64,000 nucleotides of DNA from Clavibacter sp. A6099 (GTDB lineage: Bacteria; Actinomycetota; Actinomycetes; Actinomycetales; Microbacteriaceae): NCBI RefSeq assembly GCF_021919125.1, contig NZ_CP083439.1:744001-808000 (forward strand). The letters run 5' to 3'. Shown here piece after piece: positions 1 to 8,450 of the stretch. The notes below the pieces were generated by a model, which saw only the letters and a program-made list of their open reading frames with translations, ran no database searches and was not told the DNA's origin. The translations under genes and the position numbers were made by a program. Numbering within the stretch: the stretch's first letter is position 1; each line of letters starts with the position of its first letter.

Positions 1-1401
1 ATCTGCTGACAGTGCCCAATTCGCCAGGCTGTCAAGACGGGCTAAGAGTTGGACGTCAAGAGGGCCGGCGGCAGGCGAAGTCTTTTCAAGGTCGGATATC
101 AGCGCAGCAAGTGTTATTGCACTTTGCGTGTCGCTGTGCTTTGGGAGAACGGCTAGCGCGGCTTTGAGGGGATGTGCGAGTTTCGCTGAGTATTCGCGAA
201 CCAGGTTGCGGAGAGCAGCGGCAGCAGTTTTGGCAGTTTGCAGCCGTTCAACTTCCGATCTGAGGTGCTCCCTCCACCGTGTCTCCACCGTCCCGCACAC
301 GGGGCACATGTCCTCATTGCTGCCTTGGCGGGACTCAATAACGTGCTTGTGCATCTCGATTACAGAGTCCGTCACCTGTGGTGTAAGGAGGGCCTTCGAG
401 GACTCGGATGACCAGGATGCCAATGCCTTGCTGTACATACGAGAATATTCAAGAACGGTCTCCATAAACGACTTCTCGAACTGATCCTCGAGCGCCTTTC
501 GCTCGCTAAGTTTGTTTAGCACGAGCCACTCGCGCAGCTCTTTCTCGGAATTGAAGTCCGTCCAGACGAGAGGCTGAATCTGCCCTAGGCCATTTTGTCT
601 TGCTTGCGCGTCAACGTCTTCAATCTTCGATACGCTAGTTGCTTTCGCCGTACTAATTAGCCGTGCGGCGTCTGTTGCTGCGTCCACGTGCACTTTGACG
701 TAAGAATCGAAAACACGCGTCGCGTTGTCCATGGCCAAGCATGACGTCAACCAGTTTTGTAGGTCTCGCTTCTTTTGAAGCTCATCTGCCAGCTCGGCAT
801 ACGCCAGTACGGGAGGAGACGCTCTCAGCGCCTCGATCCATGGTTGCCATGCGGCTGAGTCCTCCGCAACGGTCTGGTCTACCCCATTAGATGTAAGTAG
901 ACCGGTTCTTCGTACCCCTGCGGCGGTAACGACTGCCGTAATACTCAACTGGTCATTCGTGGTTTCGTCCATCAGGTGAACCATTATTTTGGCGGATTCG
1001 GCGCCACGGCTTCTTTCATCGGAACTACCCCACAGTTCATGAAGGGTTCCGTTCGCCCCTAAGTGCGTTGCGCCTGTCCGCCCTTCTAGAGCGACTCTAA
1101 CTGCCTCCGCGAGGCTGGATTTTCCTGAGCCATTTTGCCCGTACAAGACGGTAACGCCGGTTGCGTTTGCTACTTTCAGTTTCACTTCCTGCTTGGCGCC
1201 GCGAAATCCTTCCACGCTAAGGCGTTGAAGAAGCCATCGGCGATCTTTGATTAGGTAATTGTGTCCGTCGCCGCGATCTAGTCCCTCTGCCAGCCGAACT
1301 AAAGTATTCCAGGCCCCTATATCGTTTGGCTCGGATAAGTCCGTTTGTGCGCGTAGTGAGGAGGTAAGTTCGTCGAGCGTCAGTTCTTGGAGCGCGGTCA
1401 C
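1..1401 (-). CDS. Rad50-like AAA ATPase with zinc-hook motif, cut by window edge
   Basis: The frame is open for 467 codons from a GTG at 1401 to the window edge, so the C-terminal part is missing. Walker A (GQNGSGKSS) lies at residues 88-96. CPVCG at 366-370 sits in a charged, helix-prone stretch; a CxxC at the tip of a coiled coil is the zinc hook by which Rad50/SbcC proteins pair. Walker B and the ABC signature would lie outside the window. The GTG is chosen because AAGGAA ends six bases upstream. About 70 residues precede the RecF-like strand LQRLSVEGFRG, which is longer than usual. Two sampled 60-base lines give about 55% GC, and GGATCC is absent, so the gene looks acquired. Such ATPases serve in DNA repair and in several phage-defence systems. 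No partner gene is visible, so the role stays open. Confidence 0.75.
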   Translation of the reverse strand, partial: MTALQELTLDELTSSLRAQTDLSEPNDIGAWNTLVRLAEGLDRGDGHNYLIKDRRWLLQRLSVEGFRGAKQEVKLKVANATGVTVLYGQNGSGKSSLAEAVRVALEGRTGATHLGANGTLHELWGSSDERSRGAESAKIMVHLMDETTNDQLSITAVVTAAGVRRTGLLTSNGVDQTVAEDSAAWQPWIEALRASPPVLAYAELADELQKKRDLQNWLTSCLAMDNATRVFDSYVKVHVDAATDAARLISTAKATSVSKIEDVDAQARQNGLGQIQPLVWTDFNSEKELREWLVLNKLSERKALEDQFEKSFMETVLEYSRMYSKALASWSSESSKALLTPQVTDSVIEMHKHVIESRQGSNEDMCPVCGTVETRWREHLRSEVERLQTAKTAAAALRNLVREYSAKLAHPLKAALAVLPKHSDTQSAITLAALISDLEKTSPAAGPLDVQLLARLDSLANWALSAD

Positions 1402-1730
1402 AATTCGTTCCTTACGTGGTGGGGCGCCGAATCTGACGCTGGCGAGTGGGAGCTAACCACCTAAGCATTGGCTAAACGCTGGATAGAGGAAAGGTCCCAA
1501 TGCAGGGGGTGTCGGCATCCCCTTGAGGCGGGGCGTCGCCGTACCAGTGATCCGGCTTGGAGGCGATGCGATCGTGCCCAGTTCTTGCCTGTCGGTGATT
1601 GGAAGTTGAGGCAAGCTCGTCTGTGGTTAAAAGATCCAGGATGTGAAAGGAGATGCTTGTGTGCCGCGTAGTGTCGTGATGCGACTTGCGCATGCATGTA
1701 TGCATGCATGCATGCACGCCGTCGTACTTT
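1402..1730. other. intergenic region at the edge of the low-GC segment
   Basis: This stretch holds no convincing gene. Short open frames on both strands overlap one another and lack ribosome binding sites or recognisable protein sequence. It contains the ATGC tandem repeat at 1690-1717. GC content climbs towards the chromosomal level across it, so it may mark the boundary of an acquired segment. I saw no tRNA or clear attachment repeat. Confidence 0.5.
1690..1717. repeat. short (ATGC)n-type tandem repeat
   Basis: About six units of the self-complementary tetranucleotide GCAT follow one another, with one interrupting TA near 1700. The tract is strictly alternating purine-pyrimidine and palindromic at several phases, so it could form a cruciform or vary in length by slippage. 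It is out of character with the surrounding GC-rich sequence. Confidence 0.8.
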
Positions 1731-2243
1731 TCACGCCAGCGGCAGCTCCATCTCCAGGTCCTTCTGCGAGCGATCGAGCGCGTACGGCACGCTGTGACCC
1801 GTGAGGACGAAGCCGCGGCGCTCGTAGTAGGCGCGGGCGCGCGGGTTGTCCTCGTGGACCTCGAGGCGGACGGCCTGCGCGTTCGGGCGGTCGCGGGCCC
1901 AGGCGATGACGGCGTCGAGGAGCAGGTCGGTGACGCCCGCCGCGCGACCGCGAGCCGACGGCGTGATGTAGACGCTCACGAGCATCACGCGCGTGGGATC
2001 CGCGGCGACGAACGCGTTCATGGCGCCGAGCCAGCGGCCGGTGGTCGGATCCACGGCGACGTACGCGGTGCTCCCGGGCTGGTTCGCGCGCCGCGTCCGC
2101 GCCTGCCAGTCGGAGTCGGGCCGGCCGAGCGCGCTCTCGAGCGTCTCGAGGTAGGCGAGCGGGGTGTCCTCGAGCATCTCGAGGCGGAGGGCGCGGTACT
2201 CGCGCCAGTCCTCGGCGCGGAGGCGGTGGATCACGGCGTCCAT
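1731..2243 (-). CDS. GNAT family N-acetyltransferase
   Basis: This 170-residue protein fits a single GNAT fold. It has a strand of MLVSVYITPSARGRAAG type feeding the acetyl-CoA pyrophosphate loop (about 100-115), then VRLEVHEDNPRARAYYERRG (about 132-151), the usual motif B with the conserved Tyr, and a C-terminal SVPYALDRS strand of the kind seen in Ala/antibiotic/stress acetyltransferases. The acceptor cannot be told from sequence. The ATG at 2243 lies five bases past the stop of the NodA-like gene, so the two are probably cotranscribed, with this gene second. Confidence 0.85.
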   Translation of the reverse strand: MDAVIHRLRAEDWREYRALRLEMLEDTPLAYLETLESALGRPDSDWQARTRRANQPGSTAYVAVDPTTGRWLGAMNAFVAADPTRVMLVSVYITPSARGRAAGVTDLLLDAVIAWARDRPNAQAVRLEVHEDNPRARAYYERRGFVLTGHSVPYALDRSQKDLEMELPLA

Positions 2244-2248
2244 CGCGG

Positions 2249-2824
2249 TCAGACCAGCTGCCCGTTGACGTGCAGGTCGCCCGCGGGGAACGCGTCGGCG
2301 GCCGCGGTGACCGGCAGCATCATCCAGCCGTGGTCCTGGTGCACGACGCCGGCGGCGCCGAGCAGGGTGAAGCCGTTGTAGTGGCCGGTGCGGCCGTCGA
2401 GCGGCAGCCAGCCGTGCCGCGCGTAGTAGCCGGACGTCGACTCGCCGGTCTCGAGGACGCCGAAGGGGACGGCGAGGCGGGCCAGCGCGCCGCGGATCCC
2501 GTCGGCGAGCAGCGTGCCGAGGCCCTGCCCCTGCCGGCCGGGGTGCACGGCGACCATGCCGGTGGATCCGACGAGCAGGTCGTCGGCCGGGTCGCCCTGG
2601 CCGTCGCCCACCTCCACGAAGATGCGCCGGATCCCCGCGTGCGCCACGAGCTCGTCGCCGTCGCGCACGAGGATCCGCAGCTCGGGCTGCGCGCCCGCCC
2701 AGCTGCGCGCGCCCGTGTAGCCCGCGGCGAAGTCGGGGAAGGCGAGCGTGAGGAGCGCCGCGATCCCCTCGTGGTCGGCGACGTCGAGCGCGCCCTCGCG
2801 GACGACGGTGAGGCGGGGTCCCAT
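2249..2824 (-). CDS. NodA-like acyltransferase (GNAT superfamily)
   Basis: The 191-residue protein resembles rhizobial NodA, which N-acylates chitooligosaccharides, along most of its length. It has an N-terminal ADHEGIAALL segment, the motif ARSWAGAQPE (about 40-49; NodA has SRSWAGARPE), a strand ELVAHAGIRRIFVEVG, a GNAT acyl-CoA loop VHPGRQGQGLG (about 93-103), LAVPFGVLET, and a C-terminal FPAGDLHVNGQLV like the end of NodA. This comparison is from memory of the family, not an alignment. NodA-like proteins in non-rhizobia need not make Nod factors; the donor may be any acyl-CoA or acyl carrier protein. TAACCT six bases before the ATG suggests a leaderless transcript that continues into the next acetyltransferase gene. 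Confidence 0.7.
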   Translation of the reverse strand: MGPRLTVVREGALDVADHEGIAALLTLAFPDFAAGYTGARSWAGAQPELRILVRDGDELVAHAGIRRIFVEVGDGQGDPADDLLVGSTGMVAVHPGRQGQGLGTLLADGIRGALARLAVPFGVLETGESTSGYYARHGWLPLDGRTGHYNGFTLLGAAGVVHQDHGWMMLPVTAAADAFPAGDLHVNGQLV

Positions 2825-2830
2825 GGGTCG

Positions 2831-2836
2831 AGGTTA
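2831..2836 (-). promoter_or_regulatory. leaderless-type -10 box (TAACCT) for the NodA-like gene
   Basis: TAACCT ends six bases before the ATG at 2824, the geometry expected when transcription starts at or next to the start codon. Confidence 0.5.
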
Positions 2837-2897
2837 TCGGCCGGTCACGCCGGTGTCCGGGCCCGGCCACGGCCCGGTCGCGCGGCCCGCCCGCCCG

Positions 2898-2903
2898 TAG
2901 GGT
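2898..2903 (+). promoter_or_regulatory. leaderless-type -10 box (TAGGGT) for the PerM-type transporter
   Basis: TAGGGT ends seven bases before the ATG at 2911. It overlaps the alternative GTG at 2902, which argues for the ATG as the true start. Confidence 0.5.
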
Positions 2904-2910
2904 GGAGCGC

Positions 2911-4068
2911 ATGACCACCCCGCAGTCCGTCTGGCAGGACAAGCTCGGCCGCCTCTCCATCCGCTGCGTGCAGATCCTGGCGGTCCTCGTGGTCGCCATC
3001 GCGATCGTGTACGCCGCCATCTCGCTCAAGCTCGTCGTGATCCCGGTGATCATCGCGCTGATCCTCGCCTGCGCCGTGCGCCCGATGGTGCTCTGGATGG
3101 AGCGCCGTGGAGTGCCCGACGCTCTCGCCGCGGTCATCGCGCTCCTCACGGGCCTCGTGCTGTTCGGCGGCGCGATCACCCTCGTCGTCTTCGGCGTGCA
3201 GAGCCAGTGGCCGACGCTCGTGAAGGCGACGAGCGAGGGCGTCGACCAGCTGCAGGCGTTCATCCAGGAGGGCGGGCTGCCGATCGACTCGGCGCAGATC
3301 GACTCCTTCCGCAAGCAGGCCGTCGACTTCCTCACCAGCAGCCAGTTCGGCTCCGGCGCGATCGCGGGCGTCTCGGCCGCCGCCGAGGTCGTCACGGGCG
3401 GCGTGCTCGGGCTCGTCGTCTTCTTCTACTTCGTCAAGGACGGGCCGCGCATCTGGGCCTTCCTCATCCGCCCGTTCCGCGGTCGCGGCCGCAAGCGCGC
3501 CGTGCGCGTGGGCCACGAGGGCTCGAAGGTGCTCGGCGGCTACATCCGCGGCACGGCGACCGTCGCGCTCGTCGACACCGTGTTCATCGGAGCGGGCCTC
3601 CTGATCCTCCAGGTGCCGTTGGCGCTGCCGCTCGCGCTCGTGGTGTTCATCGGCTCCTTCGTGCCGATCGTCGGCGCCACGGTGGCCGGGATCCTGGCCG
3701 CGTTGGTCGCGCTCGTGACCAACGACCTCACGACCGCGCTCTGGGTCGTCGCCATCGTGATCCTCGTGAACCAGCTCGAGGGGAACTTCCTGCAGCCGGT
3801 CGTGCTCGGCAACGCGCTCAAGCTGCACGGCCTCGTCGTGCTGCTGGCCCTGACCGCCGGCACGATCCTCGGCGGCATCGTCGGCGCGATCCTCTCGGTG
3901 CCGCTCACGGCCGTCGCCTGGACGGCGTGGAAGATCATCATGGAGCCAGACGAGGAGGAGCCCGAGCCACCGGCGCCCGAGCCCCTCGAACCGGTGAAGA
4001 AGGCGGCGCGCGGCCTCACCGCGAAGCTCACGGGCCGCCCCGCCACCGCCACCCGCGCCGACCGATGA
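2911..4068 (+). CDS. AI-2E family transporter (PerM/YdiK type)
   Basis: This integral membrane protein of 385 residues has the layout of the UPF0118/PerM family. Two hydrophobic segments lie near the N-terminus (about 22-70), a third around 75-100, then a soluble stretch, and a block of five or more segments from about 150 to 340. The region YFVKDGPRIWAFLIRPFRG (about 172-190) and the hydrophobic SFVPIVGATVAGILA segment with downstream NQLEGNFLQPVVLG are family hallmarks. The C-terminus is a Pro/Glu-rich cytoplasmic tail. Members export autoinducer-2 or act as Na+/H+ antiporters, and the substrate here is unknown. The stop overlaps the next start as ATGA, so the next two genes probably share its transcript. 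Confidence 0.9.
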   Translation: MTTPQSVWQDKLGRLSIRCVQILAVLVVAIAIVYAAISLKLVVIPVIIALILACAVRPMVLWMERRGVPDALAAVIALLTGLVLFGGAITLVVFGVQSQWPTLVKATSEGVDQLQAFIQEGGLPIDSAQIDSFRKQAVDFLTSSQFGSGAIAGVSAAAEVVTGGVLGLVVFFYFVKDGPRIWAFLIRPFRGRGRKRAVRVGHEGSKVLGGYIRGTATVALVDTVFIGAGLLILQVPLALPLALVVFIGSFVPIVGATVAGILAALVALVTNDLTTALWVVAIVILVNQLEGNFLQPVVLGNALKLHGLVVLLALTAGTILGGIVGAILSVPLTAVAWTAWKIIMEPDEEEPEPPAPEPLEPVKKAARGLTAKLTGRPATATRADR

Positions 4069-4865
4069 GCGCGACCGGCGCCGCGGCGGGCCTCCAGCGC
4101 TCGCCCGGCTTCGCCGTCGCCGCGCGCCTCGGGCACGCGGTCAACGGCCTGCTGCACCTGCTGATCGGCGTGGTCGCGTTCCGCCTGGCGACCGGCGGCG
4201 GGGGCGGCGAGGCCGACCAGTCCGGCGCGCTCGGCTCCATCGCAGGATCGCCCGGCGGCCGAGTGCTGCTGTGGGTCGTCGTGGTCGGGCTCGTCGGGCT
4301 CGGCCTCTGGCAGCTCGTCGAGACCGTGCTCGCGCGCGGCGAGGACGCGAAGCGCACCTGGGCGGCGCGCGCCAAGGAGCTCGGCAAGGCCGTCGCCTAC
4401 CTCGCGATCGCGGCCACCGCGCTGCGCTTCGCGACGGGCGGATCGAGCGACTCGTCCGAGCAGACCCAGTCGCTCAGCGCGCGCCTGCTCGAGGCACCCG
4501 GCGGCGTCGCGCTCCTCGTGATCCTCGGGCTCGCGGTCGTCGCGGTCGGCGTCTACTTCGGCTTCAAAGGCGCGACGAAGCGCTTCCAGGACGACATCTC
4601 CGTGCCGTCGGGCTCGCTCGGGCGCGGGATCACCGCGCTCGGCGTCGCGGGCTACATCGCCAAGGGCGTCGCGCTCGTCGCGGTCGGCGTGCTCTTCGTC
4701 GTCGGAGCGGTGACGGCCGACCCGAGCCGCGCGACGGGCCTCGACGGCGCGCTCCAGTCGCTCGCGGGGCTGCCCGCGGGCGTCGCCGTGCTCGCGATCA
4801 CGGGGCTCGGCCTCATCGCGTACGGCCTGTACTGCGGCGCCCGCGCGCGCTACGCGAAGCTCTGA
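4065..4865 (+). CDS. DUF1206 domain membrane protein
   Basis: The 266-residue protein holds three DUF1206 repeats of about 75 residues. Each begins with a small/polar helix that contains a Gly-rich turn (for example ARLGHAVNGLLHLLIGVVAF near residue 20) and ends in a hydrophobic helix (LLWVVVVGLVGLGLWQLVE; VAVGVYFGFKG; LAITGLGLIAYGLYCGARA). This gives about six membrane segments. The function of DUF1206 is unknown; it is frequent in actinobacteria and cyanobacteria. The start overlaps the upstream stop by four bases and the stop overlaps the phzF-like start by one base, so translation of the three genes looks coupled. Confidence 0.85.
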   Translation: MSATGAAAGLQRSPGFAVAARLGHAVNGLLHLLIGVVAFRLATGGGGGEADQSGALGSIAGSPGGRVLLWVVVVGLVGLGLWQLVETVLARGEDAKRTWAARAKELGKAVAYLAIAATALRFATGGSSDSSEQTQSLSARLLEAPGGVALLVILGLAVVAVGVYFGFKGATKRFQDDISVPSGSLGRGITALGVAGYIAKGVALVAVGVLFVVGAVTADPSRATGLDGALQSLAGLPAGVAVLAITGLGLIAYGLYCGARARYAKL

Positions 4866-5596
4866 TGGAGCGTGCGGTCGACGCGCTCGACGGCGTGCGG
4901 CCGGACGAGGTGCACGTGGTGCGGGTCTTCGCGGATGCGGACGGCGCGCACGGCAACGAGCTCGGGATCGTGCTCGCGTCCGCGCGGACCGACGGCCGGG
5001 AGCAGGAGATCGCGCAGGCGCTCGGCTTCAGCGAGACGGTGTTCGTCGACGCGGTGGACGCGCCGGGCGCGGATCCGCGAGGCGCGTCGATCCGCATCCT
5101 CACCCCCGCGCGCGAGCTGCCCTTCGCCGGGCACCCGACCGTCGGCACCGCCTGGTGGCTGGCGTCGCGCGGCGTGCCGGTCGACCACCTGCGCGTGCCC
5201 GCCGGGATAGTGCGCGTCACCCGCGTCGGCGACGAGGTGCGCGTGACCGCCGATCCCGAATGGGGCCAGGAGTTCACGTGGCAGCAGCACCCGACGGCCG
5301 ACGCGCTCCGCGCCCTCGACGCCGACGCCGTGGACCCCGGGGTCGACCACCTCTACGCCTGGACCTGGACGGACGAGGCCGCGGGAGAGCTGCGGGCGCG
5401 CATGTTCGCGCCCGCGCTCGGCGTCGTCGAGGATGAGGCGACCGGATCCGCGGCGCTCCGGCTCACGGCGCGCCTCGGCCGCGACCTCCGCATCACGCAG
5501 GGCCGCGGCAGCGTGCTCGTGACGCGCCTCCGCGACGACGGCCGCGCCGAGGTCGGGGGCCGCACGGTGCCGGACCGCGTGATCCCGCTGCCCTGA
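4865..5596 (+). CDS. PhzF family isomerase/epimerase
   Basis: The 243-residue product has both halves of the diaminopimelate-epimerase-like PhzF fold. FSETVFVDAV (about 56-65) carries the glutamate that serves as general acid/base in PhzF. It is followed by the signatures ARELPFAGHPTVGTAWWLAS (about 82-101) and EDEATGSAALRL (about 190-201; usual form EDPATGSAA). No phenazine genes are nearby, so the substrate is unknown; most family members are uncharacterised. It is somewhat shorter than typical PhzF (about 270-300). TGATG coupling to the DUF1206 gene makes it the last gene of a three-gene unit. Confidence 0.88.
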   Translation: MERAVDALDGVRPDEVHVVRVFADADGAHGNELGIVLASARTDGREQEIAQALGFSETVFVDAVDAPGADPRGASIRILTPARELPFAGHPTVGTAWWLASRGVPVDHLRVPAGIVRVTRVGDEVRVTADPEWGQEFTWQQHPTADALRALDADAVDPGVDHLYAWTWTDEAAGELRARMFAPALGVVEDEATGSAALRLTARLGRDLRITQGRGSVLVTRLRDDGRAEVGGRTVPDRVIPLP

Positions 5597-5624
5597 CCGG
5601 CGCCGCGGCCGCCGCCTTCCCGCG

Positions 5625-6938
5625 CTAGGCGGTCGCGGCGTCCGCGTCCTCCGTCGCCGGTTCCTCGCGCGGCACGACGAGGATCTCGGAGATCCGCCGC
5701 CTGTCGAGGGCCGTCACCTGCAGGGTCACGCCGTCGACCTCGACCGAGTCGCCGACCTGCGCGAGCCGGCCGAGGTTCTCGATGACGAAGCCCGCGACCG
5801 TGTCCGACGCGGAGTCGGGCAGCTTCACGCCCGTCGCCTCCTCGAAGTCCTGGAAGTTGAGGCGGCCGTCGATCGTGCCGCCGTCCTCCGCGAGGTCGCG
5901 CGCGGCGGAGTCGGTGTCGTACTCGTCGAAGATCTCGCCCACGACCTCCTCCACGAGGTCCTCGAGCGTGACGATGCCGTCGGTGCCGCCGTACTCGTCC
6001 ACGATCACGGCGATCTGGTGGCCCTCGGCGCGCATCATCGTGAGCGTCGGCAGCACGCGCGCGGTCGCCGGGAGGTAGGGGATGGGGCGGAGGATCTCGG
6101 AGACGGGCCGCTCGGGATCCACCGCGATCGCCTGGTACAGGTCGCGCACGTGCACGAACCCGATGACGTCGTCGATGGTCTTGTCGACCACCGGGTAGCG
6201 CGAGTACGGCCGGTCCTGCACGTCTATCCCCGCCTCGCGGACCGTGCCCGTGCCGTCGAGCGCGGCGATCTCGGGGCGCGGCTTCATCACCTCGCTGAGC
6301 TGGCGGTGGCGGAGGGAGAGCACGTCGTCGAGGATCCGGCGCTCGTCGTCAGGCAGGCCCTCGTGGCTGGAGACGATGTCGCGGAGCTCCTCCTCGCTCA
6401 TCTCCTCGCCGGTCTTGTGCGGGTCGCCGCCGAGGAGGCGCACGACCACGTTCGTCGAGGCGGAGAGCAGCCAGATCACCGGGCGCATGAGGTTCGCGAA
6501 GCCGTTGAGCACGGGGGCGACGCCGTACGCGAAGCCCGCGTTGCGCTGGATCGCCAGGCGCTTGGGCGCGAGCTCGCCGAGCACGAGCGAGAGGTAGGCG
6601 ATCATCAGCGTGAGCAGGAGCGTCGCGATCGTGGATGCGAGGCCCGACTCGAGGCCCCACGACTCCAGCAGCGGCACGACCGACGGCGCGATCGACGAGG
6701 CGCCGTACGCGGCCGACGCGAAGCCGGCGACGGTCACGCCGATCTGCACCGCCGCGAGGAAGGTGTTGGGGTTCCGGGCGAGCGCGGCGACCTTCTCGCC
6801 GCGGCGTCCGCGGGCGGCGAGGGCGTTGAGCTGGCCCTCGCGGAGGGTGACGAGCGCCATCTCGGTGGCGGCGAACACGCCGCCGACGAGGACGAACACG
6901 ACCACCAGGACGATGTTGAGGACGAGGTCGCCGTTCAC
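5625..6938 (-). CDS. CNNM/CorC-type transporter-associated protein (hemolysin family)
   Basis: The 437-residue protein has the standard order. A DUF21/CNNM membrane domain with about four segments occupies residues 1-190 and opens with [18 protein letters not shown] pair follows at about 205-325 ([36 protein letters not shown]). A CorC/HlyC domain at about 340-425 has the [20 protein letters not shown] motif. Family members affect Mg2+, Co2+ or Na+ transport; the old hemolysin name is historical. The GTG at 6938 begins directly with the first hydrophobic helix. The gene is convergent with the phzF-like gene (28-bp gap) and divergent from the small membrane protein at 7170. Confidence 0.92.
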   Translation of the reverse strand: MNGDLVLNIVLVVVFVLVGGVFAATEMALVTLREGQLNALAARGRRGEKVAALARNPNTFLAAVQIGVTVAGFASAAYGASSIAPSVVPLLESWGLESGLASTIATLLLTLMIAYLSLVLGELAPKRLAIQRNAGFAYGVAPVLNGFANLMRPVIWLLSASTNVVVRLLGGDPHKTGEEMSEEELRDIVSSHEGLPDDERRILDDVLSLRHRQLSEVMKPRPEIAALDGTGTVREAGIDVQDRPYSRYPVVDKTIDDVIGFVHVRDLYQAIAVDPERPVSEILRPIPYLPATARVLPTLTMMRAEGHQIAVIVDEYGGTDGIVTLEDLVEEVVGEIFDEYDTDSAARDLAEDGGTIDGRLNFQDFEEATGVKLPDSASDTVAGFVIENLGRLAQVGDSVEVDGVTLQVTALDRRRISEILVVPREEPATEDADAATA

Positions 6939-7157
6939 GAGCGGGTGCCGGTCGGGTGGGCGCCGGTCGAGCTGGTGCCGGTCGCGCGGGCAGCCGGGAG
7001 ACGGGTGGCGCGGAGGGTGCGGGGCATGCCCGGGGTCGTCCGGGCGCCGGGACTGTGGCTGTCGGGAGCGGGCTCCCGCGCGGTTCTGTGCATGGATCGA
7101 GGGTAGTGGAGCAGGTGGGGAAATAGCCGGGGTCGTCGTCCGGCGGCGGCCGTGCCC

Positions 7158-7163
7158 TACGGT
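7158..7163 (+). promoter_or_regulatory. leaderless-type -10 box (TACGGT)
   Basis: TACGGT ends six bases before the ATG at 7170. The in-frame GTG at 7152 lies upstream of the box and is therefore unlikely to be used. Confidence 0.5.
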
Positions 7164-7169
7164 CGGGGC

Positions 7170-7604
7170 ATGGATCAGACAGTGCTCGACGGGTCGTGGC
7201 TCGGCAGCTCAGGGTGGGTCACGCTCGCCCTCGTGAACGCGGGGCTCGCGGAGCAGAAGGGGCGATCCCGGTGGAACTGGTTCCTCGTCTCGATCGTCCT
7301 CGGGCCGATCGCGACGTTCTTCATCGTGACGTGGGAGCGCGTGCCCGAGCATCCCGTCGAGGAGCTCGGGGACGGCCTGACGAACGGGCTCCTGGCAGTG
7401 GGGATCGGACTGGGCGTGCTGGCCGTCGCCAGCGCGGTCGTGGCGGGGATCGGCGGGGACACCGGGGTATGGGTCCTCGCGGCCGCGCTCGCGCTCGTCG
7501 CGGCCGCCTTCGTCGTCCTGCACGTCCTCGCGCATCGGCGCTGGGCGGCGAGGCAGGCGGCGGCAGAGGCCGGGTCGCGGGCGGTGTCCGTCCCGGAGGA
7601 CTGA
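7170..7604 (+). CDS. small membrane protein of unknown function
   Basis: The protein is 144 residues long with about four hydrophobic stretches: a short one near 10-22, then about 36-54 (NWFLVSIVLGPIATFFIV), 75-97 and 100-122. It ends in a charged tail. The segment AGLAEQKGRSRWNWFLVSIV recalls short actinobacterial proteins with a Gly/Arg-rich loop before an FLVSILLGP helix. I cannot assign a function. The ATG at 7170 is preferred over GTG 7152 because a TACGGT box lies between them. It is convergent with the DsbA-like gene. Confidence 0.6.
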   Translation: MDQTVLDGSWLGSSGWVTLALVNAGLAEQKGRSRWNWFLVSIVLGPIATFFIVTWERVPEHPVEELGDGLTNGLLAVGIGLGVLAVASAVVAGIGGDTGVWVLAAALALVAAAFVVLHVLAHRRWAARQAAAEAGSRAVSVPED

Positions 7605-7629
7605 CCGCCGCCCGCGATCCGGCGTCGGC

Positions 7630-8436
7630 TCAGCCCGCCGTGAAGCCGCTCGGCAGCTGCGCGCCCGCCTTCGTCACGGCGTCGACGAGGTCCTGGCCGC
7701 CGACCGTCGTGATCGTCTCCCCGCCGATGCGGAGGGTCGGCGTGCCGGTCACGCCCGACTGCTGCGCGGCGTCGGTGTTGGCCGTGATCCAGTCGACGTA
7801 CGCGCCCTTCTGCGTGCAGGAGAGGGCGTCCGGATCCGTGACGCCCCGGCCCTCGAGCCACGTGGAGAAGTCCTTCCCCGTCCACGAGTCGGTGGCGGCG
7901 GAGTGGTTCGCGAAGAGCGCCGAGTGCACGCCGGGCCAGGCCGACGGATCGTGCGCGAGCACGCAGGCGGCCGCGCTGCCGGCGACCCGGCCGTAGTTCG
8001 TCACGATCTGGATGGGGTGGTACACCACGGCCACCTGGCCGCTGCCCGCGAGCCGGTCGAGCAGCGGGCCGTTCTCGGCCTCGTACTCCTGGCAGTGGGG
8101 GCACGAGTAGTCCTCGTAGACGTCGAGGGTGACGGGAGCGTCCGCGGCGCCCACGCGCACGCTGTCGGGTCCCGTCGTCACCTGCGCCTGGTCGCCCGAG
8201 CCGAGGGCGACGGTCGCGTCGGCCGTGGGCGGCTGGGCCCCGGCGCTCGCCTGGTCGCGGAGGAGGATCGCGCCGCCGGCGATAGCCGCGATGAGGATCA
8301 CGACGACCCCGGCGACGCCGAGCTGGGTCAGCAGTCGCCGACGCTTGCGCTTGGCCTCCTCGATGCGCCTCTGCGCGTTCGCCTTCTCGCGGATCTCACG
8401 CGTGCGGTCGCGGTCGGCTGCGGTCTTCTTGCTCAT
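7630..8436 (-). CDS. membrane-anchored DsbA-family thioredoxin-fold protein
   Basis: The 268-residue protein has a basic, Arg/Lys-rich cytoplasmic start, one membrane helix at about 38-58 (LGVAGVVVILIAAIAGGAIL) and an extracytoplasmic thioredoxin-like domain. The redox motif CPHCQEYE lies at about 114-121. DALSCTQKGAY supplies a further Cys, and SGVTGTPTLRIGG gives the cis-Pro loop typical of DsbA/DsbG-type proteins. It probably oxidises or isomerises disulfides in exported proteins. Its place downstream of the CopD-CtaG gene suggests a link to cytochrome oxidase or copper-protein maturation, which is inference. AAGGA lies six to seven bases before the ATG. Confidence 0.88.
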   Translation of the reverse strand: MSKKTAADRDRTREIREKANAQRRIEEAKRKRRRLLTQLGVAGVVVILIAAIAGGAILLRDQASAGAQPPTADATVALGSGDQAQVTTGPDSVRVGAADAPVTLDVYEDYSCPHCQEYEAENGPLLDRLAGSGQVAVVYHPIQIVTNYGRVAGSAAACVLAHDPSAWPGVHSALFANHSAATDSWTGKDFSTWLEGRGVTDPDALSCTQKGAYVDWITANTDAAQQSGVTGTPTLRIGGETITTVGGQDLVDAVTKAGAQLPSGFTAG

Positions 8437-8450
8437 CGGTCCTTCTCTCG

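Noticed and set aside
1461-1717. Short overlapping open frames of 65-82 codons on both strands
   Set aside because: They lack ribosome binding sites, overlap one another in opposite directions, run through the ATGC repeat and show no protein-like composition.
1402-1730. tRNA gene or attachment site at the edge of the low-GC segment
   Set aside because: I found no cloverleaf-like arms, no CCA-end context and no direct repeat pairing with another part of the window.
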